A DNA stretch of 64,000 nucleotides from contig JAKLFC010000001.1 of assembly GCA_022711405.1 (NCBI GenBank), positions 186,001 to 250,000 on the forward strand. Direction: 5' to 3'. The position numbers and the translations under genes are program-made. Origin of the DNA: Bacteroidota bacterium. Lineage in GTDB: Bacteria; Bacteroidota; Bacteroidia; Bacteroidales; JAGONC01. The notes below the pieces were generated by a model. It was not told the origin of the DNA and did no database searches. It was given only the letters and a program-made list of their open reading frames with translations. Below are positions 9,349-16,375 of the stretch, in pieces; the first letter of the stretch is position 1, and the number at the start of each line of letters is the position of its first letter.

Positions 9349-11020
9349 CCGTAAAAGATACCTCATTGTGTACCAGCCATCTGTCATCAGGGCCTGGATG
9401 ATGATCTTCCTTCTGATTTCGGTTTTCCTGATTTCGTGCAATCCCGGGAAAAAAGAACAGGAAATCCGGAAAGTGTTTAGGTACAACGAAGCTACAGGGA
9501 TCTCTTCTCTGGATCCTGCCTTTGCCAAGGACCTGTCAAACCTGTGGGCTGTGAATCAGCTGTACAACGGACTGGTGCAAACCAACGACCAGCTCCAGGC
9601 CGGGCCTTGCATCGCTTACGCCTGGAACATCACGGAAGGCGGTACCGTCTATACTTTCCATCTGAGAACTGACGTATTCTTTCATGATCATCCCCTTTTC
9701 CCTCAGGGAAAGGGACGAAGGGTCACGGCAGAGGATTTTGTCTACAGTTTCCGCCGGCTGGCAGATCCTGCAGTCGCTTCACCGGGAGCCTGGGTGTTCC
9801 ACCATGTTCGGAACATTGACGGCCTGTATTCCTTTTATGCACTGGATGATACTACCTTACAAATCGTTCTTTCAGCGCCTTTTCCTCCTTTTATCGGTTT
9901 GCTCTGTATGCAGTACTGCAGTGTGGTTCCCCGTGAAATGGCGGAACACTTTGGCCAGGACTTCCGGCGAAATCCGGTGGGGACAGGTCCGTTTCAGTTC
10001 GGTTACTGGAAGGAAGGTGTCAAACTGGTAATGGTAAAAAACCCGCATTATTTCGAACTAGTGGATGGACAAAGACTTCCGCATATCGATGCTGTTTCGG
10101 TGACCTTCCTCATTGATAAACAGTCTGCTTTTCTTGAATTTGTAAAGGGGAACCTTGACTTCCTGTCAGGGCTCGATCCCGGATACAAAGATCACCTGAT
10201 CACCCGGCGGGGAGAACTGCAGCCCAAATATGCTTCCAGGTTCGATATGTATACGATGCCGTATCTCAATACGGAATACCTGGGTATACTGCTCGACACC
10301 GTGCAGGGGAGTGCAGCTGCCGGCCCTCTCCTCATCCGGGAGGTCCGCCAGGCATTGAACATGGGCTTCGACCGCGTGAAAATGATCAGGTACCTCAGGA
10401 ATAACATAGGTACTCCGGGCTTCTACGGGATCATCCCTCCGGGCATGCCTTCTTTCGACTCAGTCCTTATGAACGGCTACCGCTATGATCCACAGGAGTC
10501 GCGCCGTCTGCTGGCAAAAGCAGGCTTCCCCGGGGGAGAGGGACTTCCCCCCGTCACCCTGTCCACAACGGCTGATTACGTGGACATCTGCAAGTTCATC
10601 CAGTCACAGCTTGCGGATATCGGTGTGAAAATTCAGATTGACGTCACCCCATCAGCTACCATTCGTGAGCTGAAAGCGCAGGCTAAACTGCCCTTCTTCA
10701 GGGCATCCTGGATCGCCGACTATCCCGATGAAGAGAACTATCTCTCCCTCTTCTACAGCAGGAATTTCTGTCCTGCCGGCCCCAATTATACCCATTTTTA
10801 TAACCGGGAGGTTGACCGGCTCTATGAACGTTCGCTAAATGAGCCGTCAGATTCCCTGAGGCAGATCTATTACCAGCAGATGAGCCGCATCATCACAGGC
10901 GAAGCTCCGGTCATCATACTGTATTATGACCAGGTCCTGCGCTTTGTCCGGAAAAATATATCCGGGCTGGGGATCAACCCTACCAACCTTCTGACCCTGA
11001 AAAATGTGACCATACAGTAA
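9341..11020 (+). CDS. ABC transporter solute-binding lipoprotein, family 5
   Basis: A 559-residue peptide/nickel-type solute-binding protein (SBP_bac_5, OppA/DppA-like). The segments LDPAFAKDLSNLWAVNQLYN, RVTAEDFVYSFRRLADP and NPVGTGPFQFGYWKEG follow the family pattern. The N-terminus carries a lipoprotein signal with the LISC lipobox (Cys33), so it should be anchored outside the inner membrane. The TTG start at 9341 overlaps lon by 8 bp; GTG at 9368 or ATG at 9398 would give shorter signals. No permease or ATPase gene is near, so it either pairs with a transporter elsewhere or is a stand-alone binding protein. Confidence 0.93.
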   Translation: MTDRKRYLIVYQPSVIRAWMMIFLLISVFLISCNPGKKEQEIRKVFRYNEATGISSLDPAFAKDLSNLWAVNQLYNGLVQTNDQLQAGPCIAYAWNITEGGTVYTFHLRTDVFFHDHPLFPQGKGRRVTAEDFVYSFRRLADPAVASPGAWVFHHVRNIDGLYSFYALDDTTLQIVLSAPFPPFIGLLCMQYCSVVPREMAEHFGQDFRRNPVGTGPFQFGYWKEGVKLVMVKNPHYFELVDGQRLPHIDAVSVTFLIDKQSAFLEFVKGNLDFLSGLDPGYKDHLITRRGELQPKYASRFDMYTMPYLNTEYLGILLDTVQGSAAAGPLLIREVRQALNMGFDRVKMIRYLRNNIGTPGFYGIIPPGMPSFDSVLMNGYRYDPQESRRLLAKAGFPGGEGLPPVTLSTTADYVDICKFIQSQLADIGVKIQIDVTPSATIRELKAQAKLPFFRASWIADYPDEENYLSLFYSRNFCPAGPNYTHFYNREVDRLYERSLNEPSDSLRQIYYQQMSRIITGEAPVIILYYDQVLRFVRKNISGLGINPTNLLTLKNVTIQ

Positions 11021-11051
11021 CCTGAAGTCCATATTTCCTTCTTATGTTGCG

Positions 11052-11080
11052 TTGACTGCATAAATTAATTATTAACTTTA
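11052..11080 (+). promoter_or_regulatory. possible promoter for the DUF6913-like gene
   Basis: TTG at 11052-11054, an 18-bp spacer and TAACTTTA (one mismatch to TAnnTTTG) at 11073-11080, about 25 bp before the start codon. Confidence 0.4.
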
Positions 11081-11104
11081 CCGGCCAATCCATTACAAGA
11101 GATT

Positions 11105-11722
11105 ATGCCAACGTCTTTACCACTGTTGAACAGGCTCCGGCAATTCATATGGACTGCCCAGTTCCGCAGAGAATTGTCATTGATAAAGCGCAGGAGAAAA
11201 TACATCAGCCTGATGGAAGCGGAGAATATAGGGATCCTGTACGATGCTTCTGAGGAAAAAAATTATATTTTGGTCTATACTTTTGTGCGGACGCTGATGG
11301 AACAGCAGAAAAAAGTAAAAGCCCTCGGCTTTGTCAATAGCAATATCATCCCACATTACTGCCATCCGCGTCTGTCGTTCGATTATTTTACGTTGAAAGA
11401 CCTGAACTGGTATAAAAAACCCGTCGGTCATTTTGTGAAGGATTTTATATCCAATGAGTTTGATATGATCATTAACCTCGATGTCAATAACCTTAACCAG
11501 TTGACGTATATTACAGGTGTATCCATTGCACACTTTAAGGTAGGCAGGTACCTCGACCGGAACAAGGATTGCTTTGACCTGATGATCGACCTGAAAGAAC
11601 CATCCAGCATCGAAATCCTGCTGAAAGAGATCAATCACTACCTTACGATCCTGAGACCTCCTGACACCGGGCCGGTCAGGATTAAAGTACCCGATGTACA
11701 GGAAGATAGTTTGCTTTTCTAA
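11105..11722 (+). CDS. conserved Bacteroidota protein (DUF6913-like)
   Basis: A 205-residue soluble protein with no signal peptide. The pattern (NIGILYDASEEKN near residue 41, KVKALGFVNSN, DMIINLDV near 120, YITGVSIAHFKVGRY near 136) fits a lineage-specific family I associate with DUF6913; the assignment is from memory of the pattern. The DMIINLDVNN... and GVSIAHFKVGRY segments suggest an alpha/beta fold. The gene is followed after 46 bp by the secreted carboxypeptidase on the same strand. No biochemical role is known to me. Confidence 0.75.
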   Translation: MPTSLPLLNRLRQFIWTAQFRRELSLIKRRRKYISLMEAENIGILYDASEEKNYILVYTFVRTLMEQQKKVKALGFVNSNIIPHYCHPRLSFDYFTLKDLNWYKKPVGHFVKDFISNEFDMIINLDVNNLNQLTYITGVSIAHFKVGRYLDRNKDCFDLMIDLKEPSSIEILLKEINHYLTILRPPDTGPVRIKVPDVQEDSLLF

Positions 11723-11768
11723 GGTATTTGAATCTTCAAATCTGCAATACATTTAAAGTGTGTGAGTT

Positions 11769-14090
11769 ATGAGAATACGCTTAGTTGTTTTTTATTTATC
11801 CTTCCTTGGATACATGGGGATTCTCCATGGGCAGACACTCGATAAAGGAACCAGTATTGACTCCCTTTTCAACGGCAGGGGAGAAATATATTTTTCGATG
11901 CAACTCGACTCTCCGCGGGACCTGGCCGTCGTGTCAACCGTCGTTTCCATAGCAGGGATCAGGGAAAATACCCTCTATGCCTTTGCCAGCCGGAAAGAAT
12001 TTGAAATGTTCATCTCCCTTGGATACAGGGCTGAACCAGCTCATATTGACATTCCTGCCGAACTGAAGATGATGGATGTGAATGAAATGAATATGAAAAA
12101 TGACTGGGATTATTATCCGACCTATGAAGCCTACGAGGCCATGATGCACGACTTTGAAGAGCTTTATCCTTCTCTTTGCCGCATCGTGACCATAGGCACT
12201 TTGCCCAGCGGCAGGAAACTCCTGGCAGCGAAAATTTCAGACCAGGTAGATATGGCGGAGGGAGAATCCGAGTTTTTATATACCAGTTCCATCCATGGCA
12301 GCGAAACCGGTGGTTATATCATGATGCTACGGCTGATCCACCATCTCCTTTCGGGTTACGGAACTGATCCCGGCCTGACCTGGCTCGTCAATAACCTGGA
12401 GATTTGGATCAATCCACTGGCCAATCCGGATGGCACCTATGCCGGAGGAAATAATTCAGTGGCAGGTGCCACACGGTACAATGCCAATTACGTGGACCTT
12501 AACCGCAACTATCCCGACCCGGAAGAAGGCCCTCATCCGGATGGCAACCAGTGGCAGCCTGAAACGCAGGCATTCATGCAGTTTGCCTCAGATCATCATT
12601 TTACGATGGGAGCCAATTTCCATGGCGGGGCCGAACTGGTGAACTACCCCTGGGATACCTGGCAAAAACGGCATGCCGACGATAACTGGTGGCAGTATGT
12701 TTCATATCAGTACGCCGATACGGTACATGCACACTCGGATGGATACTTTTACGGAGAGGGAGATGGTGTGACCAATGGATATGACTGGTATACGATCAGC
12801 GGAGGTAGACAGGATTACATGACCTATTTCCACAGGGGGAGGGAATGCACCATCGAACTATCCGAGGAGTATATCTATCCACCTGCTCAATTGCCAAACC
12901 TCTGGGAACAGAATTACCGTTCATTACTCAACTATATGCAGCAAAGCGCATTCGGTATTTCCGGTACTGTTTCAGACGCTGTCACCGGCAGTCCGCTCCA
13001 TGCACGAATATGGATCGAGGGGCATGACGCCGACAGCTCTCATGCCTATTCCTATCTGCCAGCCGGTGATTTTCACCGGCTTCTCTATGCCGGCACCTAT
13101 GAGCTGGAATTCAAATCGCAGGGTTATTTTCCTGAGATACTGGATGTACAGGTGATCAACGGGCAGGCTACGTTACTTACTGTGGAAATGATGCCTGGTG
13201 AACTGATCGCCGACTTTCATGCCAGTGACCGGACCATTACTGCTGGAAGTATCGTACAGTTCACCGATGACAGCTTCGGCAGCATTCAGTCATGGAACTG
13301 GATCTTCGAAGGAGGAAATCCTTCTGTGTCAACCCAGCAATCACCTATGGTGATGTATTACCAGCCCGGACAGTATTCCGTTTCACTGACCGTGTCGGAC
13401 GGTGTAAATACCAATACCCTGACTCGCTCCGCCTATATCAAAGCGGCTACCGAGTACACGATGCAGAACGGCACATTTACTACCTGCATGGGGATGTTCT
13501 GGGACAATGGTGGAGAGAACGGCAATTATGGCAATAATAAGAACCTGGTCATGACCTTTCTTCCTGACCAGCCCGATAAAAAGCTGACCGCTCTGTTCAC
13601 ATCCTTTTCAATTGAACCGGACCCTGCATGTGCCTATGACTGGTTAGCGATCTATGACGGTACCGATGTGAACGCCCCGTTGATCGGAGAATATTGCGGT
13701 CTGAATTCCCCGGGACGGGTGACAGCCACGGGCGAAGAGGGAGCGCTGACCTTCAGCTTTCATTCGGATGCACTTACGAACGAGTCGGGTTGGGCAGCTG
13801 AAATCAGCTGCGGGGTAAATGTCAGCGGTGATCTGATGTATCCGTCAGAGGGCAGGATTTCTTTGTTCCCTAATCCTGTTTTGGATTTGCTGCAGGTAAG
13901 GTTTGATCCACCGCTGGAAGGCAGGATCCGTTACCATATTTACCGTTCGGATGGAATACGGATTCGCGATGAGGTTTCAGATGCAAGCGCTGAGAAAATG
14001 ATCGGTACGCGTGATCTGGGTCCCGGTGTTTATTTCCTCGAAGTCAGCTGGGAAAAGGGGAGGACGTTCAGAAAATTCATTGTACAGTAA
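11769..14090 (+). CDS. secreted M14 zinc carboxypeptidase with type IX sorting signal
   Basis: A 773-residue multidomain exported peptidase. After a signal peptide (about 1-22) and a propeptide-like region, the M14 domain (about 115-395) shows zinc ligands H176 and E179 (HGSETGG), R246 in DLNRNYPD, H285 (GANFHGG) and catalytic Glu363 (CTIELS). It is followed by a carboxypeptidase-regulatory-like beta sandwich (about 397-470), a PKD domain (about 475-560, with QSWNWIFEGGNPS), a CUB-like domain (about 563-690) and a C-terminal type IX sorting domain (from about 697; ISLFPNPV ... GVYFLEVSWEKGRTFRKFIVQ). It should be surface-attached or released and remove C-terminal residues from peptides. It converges almost directly (2 bp) on the next gene. 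Confidence 0.95.
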   Translation: MRIRLVVFYLSFLGYMGILHGQTLDKGTSIDSLFNGRGEIYFSMQLDSPRDLAVVSTVVSIAGIRENTLYAFASRKEFEMFISLGYRAEPAHIDIPAELKMMDVNEMNMKNDWDYYPTYEAYEAMMHDFEELYPSLCRIVTIGTLPSGRKLLAAKISDQVDMAEGESEFLYTSSIHGSETGGYIMMLRLIHHLLSGYGTDPGLTWLVNNLEIWINPLANPDGTYAGGNNSVAGATRYNANYVDLNRNYPDPEEGPHPDGNQWQPETQAFMQFASDHHFTMGANFHGGAELVNYPWDTWQKRHADDNWWQYVSYQYADTVHAHSDGYFYGEGDGVTNGYDWYTISGGRQDYMTYFHRGRECTIELSEEYIYPPAQLPNLWEQNYRSLLNYMQQSAFGISGTVSDAVTGSPLHARIWIEGHDADSSHAYSYLPAGDFHRLLYAGTYELEFKSQGYFPEILDVQVINGQATLLTVEMMPGELIADFHASDRTITAGSIVQFTDDSFGSIQSWNWIFEGGNPSVSTQQSPMVMYYQPGQYSVSLTVSDGVNTNTLTRSAYIKAATEYTMQNGTFTTCMGMFWDNGGENGNYGNNKNLVMTFLPDQPDKKLTALFTSFSIEPDPACAYDWLAIYDGTDVNAPLIGEYCGLNSPGRVTATGEEGALTFSFHSDALTNESGWAAEISCGVNVSGDLMYPSEGRISLFPNPVLDLLQVRFDPPLEGRIRYHIYRSDGIRIRDEVSDASAEKMIGTRDLGPGVYFLEVSWEKGRTFRKFIVQ

Positions 14091-14092
14091 AC

Positions 14093-15337
14093 CTATACCG
14101 GTATCTCGGCAAATCCTCCCGGATATGCCCCGGCGTCCAGCTTTTTTCTTATCTCCGTAAAGGCGTTGATCGTATAATCAACGTTTTCAAGGGTATGTAT
14201 CGCTGTCGGTATGATCCTGAGCATGATGACATCCCTGGGTACAACCGGGTAAATGACGATAGAGCAAAAGATATCGTAATTTTCCCGAAGATCCCATGTG
14301 ATCCATGAGGCCTGTTGAATCCCTCCCGGAAGAAAGACCGGGGTTACACATGATTGCGTCCTGCCAAGGTTGAATCCTCTTTCCCTGAGTCCCGACTGCA
14401 ACGCGTTGGCTATTTTCCAAAGATTTTCCCTGAGCTCGGGATGAGTCTTCAGCAATTCAAGCCGTTTCATGGCCCCGATCACCATCGGCATCGGCAGCGA
14501 CTTGGCAAAGATTTGCGAACGCATGTTGTACATCAGGTGACTGACCACTTCCCTTGAAGAAGCAACGAATCCTCCGATCCCTGCCATTGCCTTGGCAAAT
14601 GTGGCAAAATAGATGTCCACCCCATCCTGTACCCCGAATTCCTCACCGGTACCCTGTCCGGTTCTACCCATGGTGCCAAATCCATGAGCGTCATCCACCA
14701 GTAAGCGGAACTGATATTTTTTCTTGAGCTCCACAATGTCTTTCAGATTGCCAAGGTCTCCGGCCATTCCGTAAACACCTTCTGTGATGACCAGGATGCC
14801 GCCCCCTGTTCCCTGCACGATCCTGGCGGCTCTTTGCAGTTGCTTCTCCAGATTGGCCATGTCGTTGTGCGGGTAAACGAATCGTTTCCCGAAGTGAAGG
14901 CGCATACCATCAATGATACAGGCATGGGCCTCACTGTCATACACGATCACATCATGCCTGTCGACCAGGGTCTCAATGATGGATACCATTCCCTGGTAGC
15001 CGAAGTTCAGCAGGTAGGCGGCCTCCTTTTGTGCAAAATCGGCCAGTTCCTTTTCCAGCTGTTCATGGTAAGCGGTCTGTCCCGACATGGCACGTGCACC
15101 CATGGGGTAAGCCATCCCGAACTGAGCCGCCGCTTCGGCATCTGCTTTTCTCACTTCCGGATGGTTGGCAAGTCCCAGGTAATTATTGATGCTCCAGACC
15201 AGCTTCCTTTTCCCCTTGAAATTCATGTAATTGGAGATCTCCCCCTCAAGTTTAGGGAATATGTAATAACCCTGGCCTCTTTCCCGGTGAACTTCCAACG
15301 GCCCGACACTTGATTTGTATTTTTCAAAAAGGTCCAC
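14093..15337 (-). CDS. alpha-oxoamine synthase family PLP enzyme
   Basis: Class I/II-fold PLP enzyme of the alpha-oxoamine synthase group, which condenses an amino acid with an acyl-CoA (serine palmitoyltransferase, cysteate acyltransferase, BioF, KBL). Counted from the upstream TTG at 15391, DDAHGFGTMG holds D234 and H236, and FATFAKAMAG holds the PLP lysine at K267; the NNYLGLANHPEV and MGARAMSGQTAYHEQLE segments are also typical. In Bacteroidota such enzymes make sphingolipid or sulfonolipid bases, but the motifs do not fix the substrate. I chose GTG at 15337 because a -7 element overlaps the longer TTG start. No bio genes are near. Confidence 0.85.
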   Translation of the reverse strand: MDLFEKYKSSVGPLEVHRERGQGYYIFPKLEGEISNYMNFKGKRKLVWSINNYLGLANHPEVRKADAEAAAQFGMAYPMGARAMSGQTAYHEQLEKELADFAQKEAAYLLNFGYQGMVSIIETLVDRHDVIVYDSEAHACIIDGMRLHFGKRFVYPHNDMANLEKQLQRAARIVQGTGGGILVITEGVYGMAGDLGNLKDIVELKKKYQFRLLVDDAHGFGTMGRTGQGTGEEFGVQDGVDIYFATFAKAMAGIGGFVASSREVVSHLMYNMRSQIFAKSLPMPMVIGAMKRLELLKTHPELRENLWKIANALQSGLRERGFNLGRTQSCVTPVFLPGGIQQASWITWDLRENYDIFCSIVIYPVVPRDVIMLRIIPTAIHTLENVDYTINAFTEIRKKLDAGAYPGGFAEIPV

Positions 15338-15388
15338 TATCTTAGAATTACGTGAAACAATAGAAATCCATGCCTTATACCGGCGCTG

Positions 15389-15396
15389 CAAAACTA
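15389..15396 (-). promoter_or_regulatory. putative -7 element for the alpha-oxoamine synthase gene
   Basis: TAGTTTTG on the minus strand matches TAnnTTTG. It overlaps the TTG at 15391 that would open the longer reading frame, which favours a start downstream, at GTG 15337. Confidence 0.45.
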
Positions 15397-15574
15397 CACA
15401 ATAAAGTTGAATGGAATAGGTACGCTGAAATAGAAATTATTCAAGGGAGGAAATCCTTAGACTGGCATGGCCAGCGTTCACAGGGAATCAACTATCGGAA
15501 GGAGTATAACTTCCCATGAACCAATGATAATGAGCCCCGGCTTTTGATCCAGGGCAAAAAACTACCCGATGCTA

Positions 15575-15709
15575 CTAAGCTTTGATGTCTGGTGCATCAT
15601 GATCTTGTTCGTCAAGGAGAGTATTGCCACCATCTCCACCAATAATATATTTAAGTTGGTTAATATTTAATTTTTCAATACGGCTGCTGATGTAATTTAT
15701 TGATTTCAT
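15575..15709 (-). CDS. GG-leader peptide, 44 residues (candidate RiPP or secreted peptide precursor)
   Basis: A short open frame of 44 codons. The leader (residues 1-25) reads LNINQLKYIIGG at its end, the double-glycine pattern of Bacteroidota natural-product and secreted-peptide precursors. The remaining 19 residues (DGGNTLLDEQDHDAPDIKA) are acidic and share D-x-G-x-T, spaced Asp/Glu and terminal P-D-I with the core repeated in the larger precursor upstream. Both leaders place GG at exactly residues 24-25. It lies 84 bp downstream of that gene on the same strand and is probably co-transcribed. No cysteines are present, so a lanthipeptide or disulfide product is excluded. No modifying enzyme or C39 exporter is visible in the window. 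Confidence 0.7.
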   Translation of the reverse strand: MKSINYISSRIEKLNINQLKYIIGGDGGNTLLDEQDHDAPDIKA

Positions 15710-15793
15710 AGGATAAAGAGTTTAGCTGAAAGGTTATTATTATGTTATTATATCAATATTGGCTCTTGTTAAATAGACGTAATGAAGATATTC

Positions 15794-16048
15794 TTAAATA
15801 AATAGCTGGCCGCGCGAGATCCTGGCGGCCATGCGAAAATGCCTGACCGGGCTCAGGGTGATGTCCGGCATGTCGATATCATCAGCTACGGTATCCCCGG
15901 GATCCGGCGCAGCAGTAATATCAGGCATATCAATATCATCGGCAACCGTATCGCCCGGGTCCCATAATTTCCTGCCACCCCTGATGTTCGACATTTCACG
16001 ATAGGAGAGTTGCTGTGAACCGGCCATTACAAACATCAATGTTTTCAT
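15794..16048 (-). CDS. GG-leader peptide with two identical 16-residue core repeats
   Basis: An 84-residue small protein. Residues 14-25 (LSYREMSNIRGG) match the LSxxEMxNIxGG leader ending known from Bacteroidota rSAM-RiPP and other GG-peptide precursors. After GG come RKLW, then DPGDTVADDIDMPDIT (30-45), the linker AAP, and the same 16 residues again (49-64), followed by a basic tail (RHFRMAARISRG). The two core copies differ at 12 of 16 codons, all synonymous, which argues for a real, constrained peptide. The Asp/Thr-rich core would suit ester or amide cross-linking as in graspetides, but no ATP-grasp enzyme is in the window. A palindromic promoter region lies upstream. Confidence 0.8.
   Translation of the reverse strand: MKTLMFVMAGSQQLSYREMSNIRGGRKLWDPGDTVADDIDMPDITAAPDPGDTVADDIDMPDITLSPVRHFRMAARISRGQLFI
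15857..15961 (-). repeat. tandem 48-bp core repeat within the GG-leader gene
   Basis: Two in-frame 48-bp units (15914-15961 and 15857-15904) separated by 9 bp, encoding identical 16-residue peptides. At the nucleotide level 12 of 16 codons differ at third positions only. Confidence 0.9.
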
Positions 16049-16081
16049 AACAAAATTTTTTTAACAAATTTTCAACAATAC

Positions 16082-16112
16082 TTGAATATCTCAAAAATTT
16101 CACTTATTTTTG
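16082..16112 (+). promoter_or_regulatory. putative promoter toward the TPR-CHAT gene
   Basis: TTG at 16082-16084, a 20-bp spacer and TATTTTTG (exact TAnnTTTG) at 16105-16112. The implied transcript would have a leader of about 250 nt before the start at 16376. Confidence 0.5.
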
Positions 16113-16129
16113 CTCGCAAAAATAAGTGA
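16100..16129. promoter_or_regulatory. 13-bp perfect inverted repeat with embedded divergent -7 elements
   Basis: Arms 16100-16112 and 16117-16129 are perfect inverse complements (CACTTATTTTTG / CAAAAATAAGTG plus one outer T-A pair) around CTCG. Because each arm contains TATTTTTG, the element carries a TAnnTTTG match on both strands, the minus-strand one at 16117-16124 directed at the GG-leader peptide genes. It may be a two-way promoter, an operator, or both; no T run follows that would make it a good terminator. Apart from this element, 16049-16375 is AT-rich and shows no convincing gene. Confidence 0.5.
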
Positions 16130-16375
16130 TTAATGAAATATCATCCATGACTATAACTTTTCTGCCAATAAGCCTGCATGAACATTCCGATGCTCAGGGG
16201 CGGACAGACAAAGGTTTAGTCTACAAATATAATCATATTGTTGTTCAATAGTGAATTAATTAAATTGAAATTAAAAAAATTAAATTTTCGAAAAATCACA
16301 AGCCTGGAACTTAATCGGAAAAAGATGAAAAGGTAATCTGCTTTATTCGTCATTTTTATAAACAGCTGCCAGAAT

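Noticed and set aside
16147..16251. 34-codon plus-strand frame between the peptide genes and the CHAT gene
   Set aside because: No leader pattern, no core motif in common with the two peptides and no promoter spacing of note; probably chance.
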